Below are positions 44,583 through 54,446 of a stretch of 64,000 nt of DNA, piece after piece. Origin of the DNA: Mycolicibacterium sp. lyk4-40-TYG-92 (GTDB lineage Bacteria; Actinomycetota; Actinomycetes; Mycobacteriales; Mycobacteriaceae). The translations under genes were made by a program, and so were the position numbers. Position 1 is the stretch's first letter. The number at the start of each line of letters is the position of its first letter. The stretch covers positions 1 to 64,000 of the forward strand of contig NZ_JARVRX010000004.1 in assembly GCF_030209435.1 (NCBI RefSeq), written 5' to 3'. The notes under the pieces were generated by a model. It saw only the letters and a program-made list of their open reading frames with translations, made no database searches and was not told where the DNA came from.

Positions 44583-45700
44583 ATGAGAAGAGTATGACCG
44601 CGATTCCGGCTTCTCCTCTGCGGGGCGAACATCGTGCCCTGGCAGCCAGTTTCACCGACTTCGCCGGATGGGAGATGCCGCTGAAGTATGGCAGCGAGCT
44701 CGCCGAGCACCGGGCGGTGCGCGAGGTCGCGGGCCTGTTCGACCTGTCGCACATGGGCGAGATCGCGGTCACCGGACCGCAGTCGGCCGCCGCGCTGGAT
44801 TTCGCGCTGGCGGGTGAAGCCTCCAAGATCGGCGTCGGGCGGGCCAAGTACTCGCTGATGTGCGACGCCGACGGCGGAGTCATCGACGATCTTGTGGTGT
44901 ACCGACTTGGCGATGAGTACTTCCTGGTCGTCGCCAACGCTGCCAATGCCCCGACGGTGGCGCGTGAATTGGCCGGCCGGGCTGAGCAGTTCGGCGCGAA
45001 GGTCGACGACCAGTCGCTCGCCACCGCGTTGCTCGCGGTGCAGGGGCCGGCGTCCGAAGCCATCGTCAGCTCACTCGTACCGGAAGAACAGCGCGTCGCG
45101 GTCACCGACCTCAAGTACTACGCGGTGACCGAAGCGCAGGTCGGCGGCATCGAGGTGTTGTTGGCCCGTACCGGCTACACCGGTGAAGACGGCTTCGAGC
45201 TCTACGTGCCCAACGCCCACGCCGTCGCGCTGTGGCAGACACTGCTCGCAGCCACCACCGAAGCCGGCGGCGTACCCGCGGGCCTCGCGTGCCGCGACAC
45301 GCTCCGTCTGGAGGCCGGTATGGCGCTCTACGGGCACGAACTGAACCTGGCTACCAATCCGTACCAGGCGGGCCTGGGCAAGGTCGTGCGGCTCGGGAAG
45401 GACTTCGTGGGGCGTGCGGCGCTGCAGGAGCTTTCCGAGCAGCCCGTGCCGCAGGTCCTGGTCGGACTCAGAGGTGACACCCGCCGGGCCGCGCGTGCCG
45501 GCTACACCGTGCACCACGGCAACGACATCGTCGTGGGCACCGTGACGTCGGGCACGCTGTCGCCGACCCTGGGGTACCCCGTCGCACTGGCCTACCTGGA
45601 CGCGGCGTTGGCCGTGCCCGGCACCAAGGTCCAGGTCGACGTTCGCGGACGCAAAGAACCGTTCGAAGTCACCCCGGCGCCCTTCTACCGCCGCGCTTGA
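44579..45700 (+). CDS. gcvT: Aminomethyltransferase, T protein, 373 aa
   Basis: Tetrahydrofolate-dependent T protein that releases ammonia from aminomethyl-lipoyl-GcvH and forms 5,10-methylene-THF. Motifs: [37 protein letters not shown] near the N-terminus, [52 protein letters not shown] and [18 protein letters not shown]-like residues. The ATG overlaps the gcvP stop (ATGA), with a GAGGAGG ribosome site inside gcvP. gcvH follows after 27 bases. Confidence 0.96.
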   Translation: MNEKSMTAIPASPLRGEHRALAASFTDFAGWEMPLKYGSELAEHRAVREVAGLFDLSHMGEIAVTGPQSAAALDFALAGEASKIGVGRAKYSLMCDADGGVIDDLVVYRLGDEYFLVVANAANAPTVARELAGRAEQFGAKVDDQSLATALLAVQGPASEAIVSSLVPEEQRVAVTDLKYYAVTEAQVGGIEVLLARTGYTGEDGFELYVPNAHAVALWQTLLAATTEAGGVPAGLACRDTLRLEAGMALYGHELNLATNPYQAGLGKVVRLGKDFVGRAALQELSEQPVPQVLVGLRGDTRRAARAGYTVHHGNDIVVGTVTSGTLSPTLGYPVALAYLDAALAVPGTKVQVDVRGRKEPFEVTPAPFYRRA

Positions 45701-45727
45701 CACTCCTACTTCAGACAAGGAATCACC

Positions 45728-46132
45728 ATGGCCACCAACACCATTCCCGATGACCGCAGCTACACCGAGGAACACGAGTGGGTGCTCATCGCTACCGGAG
45801 CGGCACTTCCCGATAGTCCGGTTCGGATCGGCATCACCTCGGTCGCCGCGGCGGCGCTGGGCGACCTGGTGTACGTCGACCTGCCCGAGGTCGGGGCTGC
45901 CATCACCGCCGGCGAAACGTGCGGCGAGGTGGAATCGACAAAGACGGTCTCCGAGCTGTACCCGCCGGTGAGCGGCACCGTCACGGCCGTCAACTCCGAC
46001 GCTGTCGACGATCCCAGCATCATCACCGCCGATCCCTATGACGCGGGCTGGCTGTTCGAAGTGCGGCCCACCGGTGCCGGAAACCTGCTGACCGCAGCCG
46101 AATACGCCGCACGGAACGAGAGCCAGCCATGA
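45728..46132 (+). CDS. gcvH: Glycine cleavage system H protein, 134 aa
   Basis: Lipoyl carrier of the glycine cleavage system. The lipoylation motif is [22 protein letters not shown] with the modified lysine at about residue 69 in ESTK. N-terminal YTEEHEWV and internal [25 protein letters not shown] are diagnostic. Length is normal. GcvH must be lipoylated, and the same operon supplies lipoyl synthase (lipA) but no octanoyltransferase. Its stop overlaps the glyA ATG (ATGA). Confidence 0.97.
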   Translation: MATNTIPDDRSYTEEHEWVLIATGAALPDSPVRIGITSVAAAALGDLVYVDLPEVGAAITAGETCGEVESTKTVSELYPPVSGTVTAVNSDAVDDPSIITADPYDAGWLFEVRPTGAGNLLTAAEYAARNESQP

Positions 46133-47397
46133 GCATCCTGGATGAACGGCTCGCTGATTTCGATCCGGAGATCGCCGCGGCGATAGGTGACGAGCTGCAC
46201 CGCCAGCGCCTCGGCCTGGAAATGATCGCCTCGGAGAACCATGCGCCGCTGGCAGTGATGCAGGCGCAGGGGTCCGTGCTGACGAACAAATACGCCGAGG
46301 GCTACCCGGGGCGCCGCTACTACGGTGGTTGCGAGCACATCGACGTCATCGAACGGCTCGCCATCGCCCGGGTGAAGGACCTGTTCGGCGCCGAATTCGC
46401 CAACGTGCAACCACATTCCGGCGCACAGGCCAACGCAGCGGTGATGCATGCGCTGATCAAGCCGGGTGACACCATCCTCGGGCTGTCCCTGGACTGCGGC
46501 GGCCACCTCACCCATGGCATGCGGTTGAACTTTTCCGGCAAGCTCTACAACGTCGCTGCCTATGGGGTGTCGAAAGAGGACCACCTCGTCGACATGGATG
46601 CGGTCGCCGAAGCGGCACGGGAACACAAACCGCAGTTGATCATTGCCGGCTGGTCGGCATACCCGCGCCAGCTCGATTTCGCCCGGTTCCGCGAGATCGC
46701 CGACGAGGTCGGCGCCTACCTCATGGTGGACATGGCGCACTTCGCCGGGCTCGTGGCTGCGGGGCTGCACCCGTCCCCGGTGCCGCACAGCCACGTGGTG
46801 ACCTCGACGACGCACAAGACGCTCGGTGGCCCGCGTGGCGGCGTGATCCTGACCAACGAGGCCGATATCGCCAAGAAGATCAACTCGGCGGTGTTCCCCG
46901 GTCAGCAGGGCGGCCCGCTGGAGCACGTGATCGCCGCCAAGGCAGTCGGTTTCAAGATGGCTGCCCAGCCCGAATTCGCCGAACGCCAGCAGCGGGTGCT
47001 GCGGGGTGCGCAGATCCTGGCCGACCGGCTCAGCCAACCCGATGTGAAGGCGGCGGGTATCACCGTCCTCACCGGCGGCACTGATGTGCATCTGGTGCTG
47101 GTGGACCTGCGCAACGCCGACATCGACGGGCAGCAGGCCGAGGACCGGCTCGACGCCGTCGGCATCACTGTCAACCGCAACGCAGTGCCGTTCGACCCGC
47201 GGCCGCCCATGGTGACGTCGGGGCTGCGCATCGGGACCCCGGCATTGGCCGCACGCGGGTTCGGTGATGAGGAGTTCGCGCGCGTCGCCGAGGTCATCGC
47301 CGCGGCACTCGTCGCAGACAGTGCCGCCGATACCGAACATCTTGCCGCCCAGGTGCGTACGCTGGCCGAACAGTTCCCGCTCTACCCGGAGTTGTAA
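46129..47397 (+). CDS. glyA: Serine hydroxymethyltransferase, 422 aa
   Basis: PLP enzyme interconverting serine and glycine with THF. Motifs: [77 protein letters not shown] and the PLP-lysine motif [20 protein letters not shown] (about residues 223-242). In this operon it can use methylene-THF from the cleavage system to convert a second glycine to serine for SdaA. The ATG overlaps gcvH, and its TAA overlaps the sdaA ATG by one base. It is probably a second copy in the genome (inference; a housekeeping glyA is expected elsewhere). Confidence 0.97.
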   Translation: MSILDERLADFDPEIAAAIGDELHRQRLGLEMIASENHAPLAVMQAQGSVLTNKYAEGYPGRRYYGGCEHIDVIERLAIARVKDLFGAEFANVQPHSGAQANAAVMHALIKPGDTILGLSLDCGGHLTHGMRLNFSGKLYNVAAYGVSKEDHLVDMDAVAEAAREHKPQLIIAGWSAYPRQLDFARFREIADEVGAYLMVDMAHFAGLVAAGLHPSPVPHSHVVTSTTHKTLGGPRGGVILTNEADIAKKINSAVFPGQQGGPLEHVIAAKAVGFKMAAQPEFAERQQRVLRGAQILADRLSQPDVKAAGITVLTGGTDVHLVLVDLRNADIDGQQAEDRLDAVGITVNRNAVPFDPRPPMVTSGLRIGTPALAARGFGDEEFARVAEVIAAALVADSAADTEHLAAQVRTLAEQFPLYPEL

Positions 47398-48773
47398 TGG
47401 CGATCAGCGTGTTCGACCTGTTTTCCATCGGGATCGGGCCGTCGAGTTCACACACCGTCGGCCCGATGCGGGCAGCCGGCATGTTCGTCGACCAACTCAT
47501 CGCGCGCAGTGTGATCGACCACGTCACCGATGTCCGCGTCGACCTGTATGGGTCGCTGGCCGCCACCGGCGGCGGCCACGGGACCATGCCGGCCATCCTG
47601 CTCGGTTTGGAGGGCTACCGCCCCGAGACCCTCGAGACCGACGAGATGGAACAGCGGCTGGCGGTCATGCGGGCCGACGGCAAGGTCCGCTTGGCCGGCC
47701 GAATCGTCCTCGCGCTCACCGAATCCGACATCGCCCTGCACCCAGCGCAACAGCTCGATCGCCATCCCAACGCGATGACGGTCACCGCCACCTCGGTACA
47801 CGGCGGGGTGCTCTACAGCCAGACGTACTTCTCGGTCGGCGGTGGCTTCGTGGTCACCGAAGCGGACATGGCACGGCCGACCGAATGTGACGGCAGCGCC
47901 AACGGTTTCACATCAGCGGCGGAGCTGCTGGCGCTCACCGACCGCGAGCGCATCTCCATCAGCGCGGCGATGATGCGCCAGGAGTCCGCCACTCGCGCCG
48001 AAGGCGAGGTGCGGGACCGACTGCTGCACATCCGGGACGTGATGGTCGCCTGCGCGGCGAACGGGATGTCCCGGGACGGTTACCTGCCCGGCAACCTGCA
48101 GGTGCGACGGCGGGCCAAGGAGTGGTTCCTGCGGCTGAATGCCGAAGACCCGCAGCGGGATCCGGCCTTCGCGGAGGATTGGGTCAATCTCGTTGCGCTG
48201 GCCGTCAACGAGGAGAACGCCTCGGGTGGGCGCATCGTGACCGCACCGACCAACGGTGCCGCCGGCATCATCCCGGCGGTGCTGTATTACGCGCTGCATT
48301 ACACCGCGGCGGGCAAGGCTGATCCAGACGATGCCACCGTCCGGTTCCTGCTGACCGCCGGTGCCATCGGGTCGCTGTACAAGGAACGCGCGTCCATCTC
48401 GGGCGCCGAGGTCGGCTGTCAGGGTGAGGTCGGATCGGCGGCATCCATGGCTGCCGGCGGTCTCGCCGAAATCCTCGGTGGTACACCGCAACAGGTCGAG
48501 AATGCCGCCGAGATCGCGATGGAGCACAGCCTCGGGCTGACGTGCGATCCCATCGGAGGATTGGTCCAGATCCCGTGCATCGAGCGCAACGCCATCTCGG
48601 CCGGCAAGGCCATCAACGCCGCGCGCATGGCACTGCGTGGCGACGGTACCCACCGGGTGAGCCTCGATCAGGTCATCGAAACCATGCGCGCCACCGGTAT
48701 GGACATGAGCTCCAAGTACAAGGAAACCTCGACCGGTGGCCTCGCCGTCACCGTCAACGTCGTCGAATGCTGA
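47397..48773 (+). CDS. sdaA: L-serine ammonia-lyase, iron-sulfur dependent, single chain, 458 aa
   Basis: Deaminates L-serine to pyruvate and ammonia using a 4Fe-4S cluster. The N-terminal beta domain starts [26 protein letters not shown], and the C-terminal alpha domain has [64 protein letters not shown] and the catalytic tail [15 protein letters not shown]. Cluster cysteines are visible in GCQGE, GLTCDP and IPCIER. The ATG overlaps the glyA TAA by one base. This gene drains serine made by GlyA, giving the operon an exit to central metabolism. Confidence 0.97.
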   Translation: MAISVFDLFSIGIGPSSSHTVGPMRAAGMFVDQLIARSVIDHVTDVRVDLYGSLAATGGGHGTMPAILLGLEGYRPETLETDEMEQRLAVMRADGKVRLAGRIVLALTESDIALHPAQQLDRHPNAMTVTATSVHGGVLYSQTYFSVGGGFVVTEADMARPTECDGSANGFTSAAELLALTDRERISISAAMMRQESATRAEGEVRDRLLHIRDVMVACAANGMSRDGYLPGNLQVRRRAKEWFLRLNAEDPQRDPAFAEDWVNLVALAVNEENASGGRIVTAPTNGAAGIIPAVLYYALHYTAAGKADPDDATVRFLLTAGAIGSLYKERASISGAEVGCQGEVGSAASMAAGGLAEILGGTPQQVENAAEIAMEHSLGLTCDPIGGLVQIPCIERNAISAGKAINAARMALRGDGTHRVSLDQVIETMRATGMDMSSKYKETSTGGLAVTVNVVEC

Positions 48774-48779
48774 GTTGAC

Positions 48780-49717
48780 ATGACCATCGCCCCCGAAGGG
48801 CGCCGCCTGCTGCGGCTCGAAGTTCGCAACGCGCAGACCCCGGTGGAGCGCAAGCCGCCGTGGATGAAGGCCCGGGTCCGGACCGGACCGGAGTACCGCG
48901 AGTTGTCCGCGCTGGTGCAGCGCAACGATCTGCACACCGTGTGCCAGGAAGCGGGCTGCCCCAACATCTTCGAGTGCTGGGAGTCGCGCGAGGCAACCTT
49001 TCTGATCGGCGGTGACCAGTGCACGCGACGTTGCGACTTCTGCCAGATCGACACCGGCCGGCCAACAGACCTCGACCGCGACGAGCCTAGGCGCGTCGCC
49101 GAATCGGTGGCGCAGATGGGGCTGCGCTACGCGACGGTCACCGGTGTGGCGCGCGACGATCTGCACGACGGCGGTGCCTGGCTGTACGCCGAGACGGTCC
49201 GGCAGATCCACGCCAGGTGCCCGGGCACCGGTGTCGAACTGCTCATCCCGGACTTCACCGGCACACCCGATCAGCTCGACGAGGTGTTCGGCGCCGAACC
49301 AGAAGTGCTGGCACACAACCTGGAAACCGTGCCGCGCATCTTCCGCCGGGTCCGGCCGGGCTTCGACTACGCGCGCTCGCTCTCTGTACTGACACGGGCG
49401 CGTCGCGCCGGCCTGATCACGAAGTCGAACCTGATCCTCGGCATGGGGGAGACCACACAAGAGGCGCTGCAGGCGTTGTGGGACCTGCGTGAGGCCGGCT
49501 GCGAGTTGGTCACGATCACCCAGTACCTGCGCCCGTCCGCACGCCATCATCCGGTCGAACGCTGGGTCACCCCAGCCGAATTCGACGACCTCGACACTGC
49601 CGCTCGCGAGATCGGCTTTCTCGGTGTCATGTCCGGGCCGCTGGTGCGGTCCTCGTACCGGGCGGGTGCGCTCTACGCGCAGGCCCGCACCGTCATTCAA
49701 CAACAGAGGAGCAAGTA

Positions 49718-49718
<1 letters not shown>
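48780..49718 (+). CDS. lipA: Lipoyl synthase, 312 aa
   Basis: Radical SAM enzyme inserting two sulfurs into octanoyl-GcvH or other lipoyl domains. Both iron-sulfur motifs are present: the auxiliary cluster [12 protein letters not shown] (C-x4-C-x5-C, about residues 56-67) and the radical SAM motif [11 protein letters not shown] (C-x3-C-x2-C, about 81-91). The C-terminal SSYRAG serine motif that ligates the auxiliary cluster is intact. Six bases after the sdaA stop; its TAG shares a base with the lpd GTG. Placement in a gcv operon lets H-protein lipoylation rise together with GcvH synthesis. No lipB is beside it. Confidence 0.97.
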
Positions 49719-51085
<1,367 letters not shown>

Positions 51086-51433
51086 TCAGTCCGACGGGTG
51101 CTGCCGGAATCGTCTGTGCAGCGCCTGTCGTGACACACCCAGGATCCGTCCGATCTCGGCCCAGGTCCAGCCGTTGGCGCGGGCCCTTCGCACCGCCTGC
51201 TCGTATTGCGTTGTGGCGCTGGCCAGATCGTCGCGGGCCTGAGCCAGCGCACGGCGGCTGATGCCGCCGAACACGTCGGCGGCTATCGGGTCGGGCGGTG
51301 CAGGCTCGTCCTCGAACGACCAATCGTCATCGTCGTCTTCGATGCCGTTTGCCTCTCGGTACGCGCGGGCGGCGGCTTCGATCTCGGCTTCCAGTCCCAC
51401 GGCGCAGCGTGGGCTCGAACCACAAACGCTCAC
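51086..51433 (-). CDS. Small helix-turn-helix protein, possibly frameshifted at its 5' end, 115 aa
   Basis: C-terminal helix-turn-helix at about residues 82-112 (RRARANGWTWAEIGRILGVSRQALHRRF), preceded by an acidic stretch EDDDDDWSFEDEP and a helical region. It is a likely DNA-binding protein of unknown target. The start is doubtful: in this frame only a GTG at 51433, or one at 51400, is available, without a good ribosome site. One base out of frame an ATG at 51446 has GGAAGGA well placed and encodes MTPPGERLWFEPTLRR. Dropping one base of the CCC run at 51396-51398 would fuse it to GLEAEIEAAARAYRE. A real frameshift, a sequencing error or a short natural start are all possible. Confidence 0.65.
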   Translation of the reverse strand: MSVCGSSPRCAVGLEAEIEAAARAYREANGIEDDDDDWSFEDEPAPPDPIAADVFGGISRRALAQARDDLASATTQYEQAVRRARANGWTWAEIGRILGVSRQALHRRFRQHPSD

Positions 51434-51504
51434 CCGGTGGGGTCATGTCGTGTTCCTTCCGGACCGGTCAACTTGGCGGAGAGCTGCGAGTATGCCCGCC
51501 GGGG

Positions 51505-51642
51505 CCGACATGTCCGCCCCGGACGTGCTGTCGCCACCTCTCTCATGCCTGGTCCGCGCTGGGAGCCGTCAACATGCGCTGACATCGTCACCACATGCTG
51601 ACAATGTCAGCGATTGCTGACAGGTCCAGGCCCGACATGTCC
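51505..51642. repeat. Cluster of regulatory-looking repeats upstream of the HTH gene
   Basis: Three copies of GCTGACA start exactly 19 bases apart (51578, 51597, 51616). The middle one forms the perfect palindrome GCTGACA-A-TGTCAGC (51597-51611), and the first forms TGAC-ATC-GTCA. Flanking them are two identical copies of CCGACATGTCC (51505-51515 and 51632-51642) with the palindromic core GACATGTC. No gene occupies 51447-51689. The array lies 60-200 bases upstream of the HTH gene and just beyond the end of the creatininase gene. It is probably a multi-site operator. Confidence 0.55.
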
Positions 51643-51689
51643 CAGAGAGAGGCGACGCGCCCGGCCGCCGCACGACCGAGACAACGCCC

Positions 51690-52478
51690 CTAGACCGCGC
51701 CTCCGCGGCGGTCCCCGAACTCCTCGTCCAAGATGGCGACCAACCGGTCCACCATCCAGTCGGTGAGCAGCTTGCCCTTCTCGGCACTGGCTGCCTCGGG
51801 TGAGGACAGCGTGCCGCTCGCGGTCGACATCCGGGTATCGATGGGCAGGACGTCGTAGTTCACGACGCGTTCGGGGGAATCGGCCTTGATGTGCTGGGGC
51901 CGCACCAGATGCGGTGCGTGGTGAAGCAGCAGCGACGTCTCGATGACGGCGGCATGTTCCAGCGCCAGTCCCGGGAAACCCTCGGGCCAGATGGCGTGCT
52001 GGCGGTCGGCGGTGAATTCCGGGTTGGCGTCCTCCATCACGAGGATCTTCAGCTCGGGATGCCGCTCGGAGATCAGGAATGCCGGCTCGTAGATGAAGCC
52101 GCTGTTCTCGTAGTGCCAGTTGTAGAGCACGATGTTGCGGAAGCCGGCGCGCTTCAGCTCACTGAGGATGTCCTCGAGCAGCGCCATGTAGGTGGTGGCC
52201 CGCAACGACAGGGTTCCCGGGATATGTTGTCCACCACCGCTTCCCGGCCGGCTGCGGTAGCCGAACGGCACGAACTGCCCGACGATCAGATCGGTCCGCT
52301 CGCTGGCGGCTTCCAGCAGCTTCTCGGGAATCAGCCAGTCGGTGCAGACCGGCAGATGATGGCCGTGCTGTTCGGTCGAGCCGATCGGAATGGCCACCGG
52401 GATATCGGCGCGGGCGGCCGCAGTGATCTCGGGCCACGTCATCTCCCGGTACAGCCGGGACGGCTTCTGCTCTGTCAT
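51690..52478 (-). CDS. Creatininase-family hydrolase, 262 aa
   Basis: Metal-dependent amidohydrolase fold of the creatininase family. Motifs: IPIGSTEQHGHHLPVCTDW (metal Glu/His ligands, about residues 24-42), GGGQHIPGTLSLRATTYMALLEDILSELKRAGFRNIVLYNWHYEN, and a late acidic ligand region VIETSLLLHHAPHLV. I chose the ATG at 52478 with AGGAGCG upstream; 17 bases separate it from the SDR stop. Family activities include creatinine hydrolysis, mycofactocin precursor cleavage (MftE) and hydrolysis of inositol-derived diketones. The SDR/epimerase/GMC neighbourhood favours cleavage of an oxidised carbohydrate or cyclic amide rather than creatinine (inference). Confidence 0.87.
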   Translation of the reverse strand: MTEQKPSRLYREMTWPEITAAARADIPVAIPIGSTEQHGHHLPVCTDWLIPEKLLEAASERTDLIVGQFVPFGYRSRPGSGGGQHIPGTLSLRATTYMALLEDILSELKRAGFRNIVLYNWHYENSGFIYEPAFLISERHPELKILVMEDANPEFTADRQHAIWPEGFPGLALEHAAVIETSLLLHHAPHLVRPQHIKADSPERVVNYDVLPIDTRMSTASGTLSSPEAASAEKGKLLTDWMVDRLVAILDEEFGDRRGGAV

Positions 52479-52495
52479 GTGACGCTCCTTGCGGG

Positions 52496-53296
52496 TCAGA
52501 CGTTCTGGGAGACGCCGATGTTGCCGGCGGGAATACAGGCGGATCGTCCGCCGTCGACGACGAGATGGGTGCCGATCGCGTAGCTGGCGCGGTCGGACAG
52601 CAGGAACACCACGGCCTCGGCGATCTCCTGGGGCTCGCCGAACCGTCCCGCCGCGACACTGGAGGCGATTTCGGCGATCTCGGCCTCGGGATCGGCGCTG
52701 CCGGAGAATTCGACCATCAGCAGCGGTGTCCGGGTCGTGCCGGGGCACACTGAGTTGACCCGGATTCCCCAGGACACCAATTCCGCTGCGGCGCTGCGGG
52801 TCATCGCGACGATGGCACCCTTGGTGGCGGTATAGGCGACGAAGCCGGGCTGGCCCATGAGAGCGAGTTCGGAGCCGGTGTTGACGATGGCGCCCGTGCC
52901 GCGCGGCTGCATGACCCGGGCCGCCTCGCGCAGCACGTAGAACGACCCGGCGACATTGATCGCCATGAGATCGTCGAAATCCCGGTCGGTGGTGTCGACA
53001 AGCGGTGCGACACGGGAGATTCCGGCGTTGTTGAGCACGGCGTCAATAGGCCCGAGTTCGGCTTCGACGCGATCGAACGCAGCCCGCACAGCTGCGGAAT
53101 CACGCACGTCGACACTCACCGGAAGTGCCCGTCTGCCACGCGAACTCACCTGCCGGACAGCCTCCGACAGGTCGTCCTCCGGGCGGGCCAGCACCGCTAC
53201 ATCGGCGCCCTCCCGGGCCAGCGTCGCGGCGGTGGCGAGTCCGATCCCGGACGAGGCTCCGGTCACCAGTGCAATGCGGTTCGTCATCTCTCCCAT
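52496..53296 (-). CDS. Short-chain dehydrogenase/reductase, 266 aa
   Basis: Classical SDR: TGASSGIGLATAA (about 12-24), NNAGISRVAPL (about 90), catalytic Ser in NTGSELALMG (about 143) and YTATKGAI (Tyr-Lys, about 155-159), with the C-terminal FGEPQEIAEAVVFLLSDRASYAIGTHLVVDGG. The cofactor pocket AVLARPEDD lacks a clear basic or acidic discriminator. I chose the ATG at 53296 after AAGGGAC; an ATG three codons later is also possible. Middle gene of epimerase - SDR - creatininase; it probably oxidises or reduces a hydroxyl of the pathway intermediate. Confidence 0.9.
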   Translation of the reverse strand: MGEMTNRIALVTGASSGIGLATAATLAREGADVAVLARPEDDLSEAVRQVSSRGRRALPVSVDVRDSAAVRAAFDRVEAELGPIDAVLNNAGISRVAPLVDTTDRDFDDLMAINVAGSFYVLREAARVMQPRGTGAIVNTGSELALMGQPGFVAYTATKGAIVAMTRSAAAELVSWGIRVNSVCPGTTRTPLLMVEFSGSADPEAEIAEIASSVAAGRFGEPQEIAEAVVFLLSDRASYAIGTHLVVDGGRSACIPAGNIGVSQNV

Positions 53297-53318
53297 GACG
53301 CGTTGTCCCTTCGTTCCG

Positions 53319-54236
53319 TCAGAGTTGCTCAGTGGACCGGATCCATTCGATCTGTGCCTGCAGCCCTTTCTCGAGCTCCCACGCCGGCTGGTAACCGAGG
53401 TCGCGGCTGGAGCGGGAAAGATCGAACTGCACCTGGCGGTCCCAGGCGGGTAGGTAGCCCGGGCCGATCTCAAACCGCGCGTCCGGCAGGTATTTCTGGA
53501 GCAGCTCGGCGGTCTCGAACACCGTCCTCCGATCGCCGCCCGACACGAAGTAGGCCTGCTGGGTCAGCGTATCGGTGGTGGATGCCAGCCGGGCCGCGGT
53601 GGCGACGTCCTCGACGTGCACGAATTGGAAACCGTGGTCACCACCGGATTCGAGGGTGAACGTCTCGCCGCGCAGCCCGGCCCGGATCATGTCACCGAGC
53701 AGGCTGGGCATCCACAACCCGGGGCCGTACACCTCGGTGATGCGCAGCGACACGATCTCCATGCCGTACAGCGAGTTGTAGGCACTGCCCAGCAGTTCGC
53801 CGGTCACCTTGGTCACGCCGTACACCGTGGTCGGCGCGGGCTTGATGTCCTCGGTGATGGGACCCGGCTCGGCGATGTTGCCCAGGGCGCACTCCGAGGA
53901 GAAGAAGACGATGCGACGGACGCCCGTCATCCGGGCTGCTTCGTAAACGGCAAGTGTGCCATCGGCGTTCGCGGCGAACGTGGTGACCGGCAGCTCGATC
54001 GAAAGCGCGGGATGGCTCTGGCCGGCGGTGTGGATGACGCGATCCACGTCGTAGGCGCGCAGGGTCTCGGTGAGGCGTGGGATGTCGAAGAGCTCGCCAA
54101 GGACCGCGACTACTCCGGCTCGGGGGTCTACGGAGTAGTCGCGGTTGTACATGATGACCCGCTCGCCGCCGGCCAGTAGTTGCTCCACCAGATGGCGGCC
54201 GACGAAGCCGCGGCCGCCGGTGACGAGTGTGGTCAT
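53319..54236 (-). CDS. NAD-dependent epimerase/dehydratase (extended SDR), 305 aa
   Basis: Extended SDR acting on a sugar or nucleotide-sugar-like substrate. Rossmann motif TLVTGGRGFVGRHLVEQLL at the N-terminus, a short second strand VIMYNRD, IHTAGQSHPALSIELPVTTFAANADGTLAVYEAAR, active-site Ser in FFSSECALG and the Tyr-Lys pair in VYGVTKVTGELL (about 143-154). The compact size (305) and absence of nucleotide-binding extensions would also fit a uronate- or sugar-oxidising dehydrogenase. First gene of the leftward unit; its promoter lies in the 210-base divergent region with the palindrome at 54334-54353. Confidence 0.87.
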   Translation of the reverse strand: MTTLVTGGRGFVGRHLVEQLLAGGERVIMYNRDYSVDPRAGVVAVLGELFDIPRLTETLRAYDVDRVIHTAGQSHPALSIELPVTTFAANADGTLAVYEAARMTGVRRIVFFSSECALGNIAEPGPITEDIKPAPTTVYGVTKVTGELLGSAYNSLYGMEIVSLRITEVYGPGLWMPSLLGDMIRAGLRGETFTLESGGDHGFQFVHVEDVATAARLASTTDTLTQQAYFVSGGDRRTVFETAELLQKYLPDARFEIGPGYLPAWDRQVQFDLSRSSRDLGYQPAWELEKGLQAQIEWIRSTEQL

Positions 54237-54333
54237 CGTTGTCTTCCTTTTCCTTGGCGTTCGCCGTGCTGATCACAATGCCGTCGCAGCTCCATGGGCG
54301 GCAACGCGTGAACTGTCGATGCTCGTTGTCTGT

Positions 54334-54353
54334 CCTTGTGCGATTGCACAAGG
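54334..54353. promoter_or_regulatory. Strong palindrome between the epimerase and GMC units
   Basis: CCTTGTGC-GATT-GCACAAGG has perfect 8-base arms. A related half-site, CTTGTGCGGATT, lies at 54365-54376. The element is central in the 210-base divergent region (54237-54446) and is probably the operator for the PucR-type regulator at 58001 (inference). Confidence 0.6.
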
Positions 54354-54446
54354 CGACTTCATGGGCTTGTGCGGATTCGAGGCCATTGGCCGGGTGTGAT
54401 CCACGCATCATTGACCAACAGCAGTGACCGACTTGGAGTGCGACTG

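Noticed and set aside
51405-51425. A tRNA T-arm-like sequence (GTGG-TTCGAGC-CCAC) on the minus strand
   Set aside because: No acceptor stem, D-arm or anticodon arm can be formed at the right distances; it lies in the 5' region of the HTH gene.
51690-53296. A mycofactocin biosynthesis locus, suggested by a creatininase-family protein next to an SDR
   Set aside because: No mftA peptide, mftB chaperone, radical SAM mftC or glycosyltransferase is present, and the creatininase sits with epimerase and GMC genes instead.
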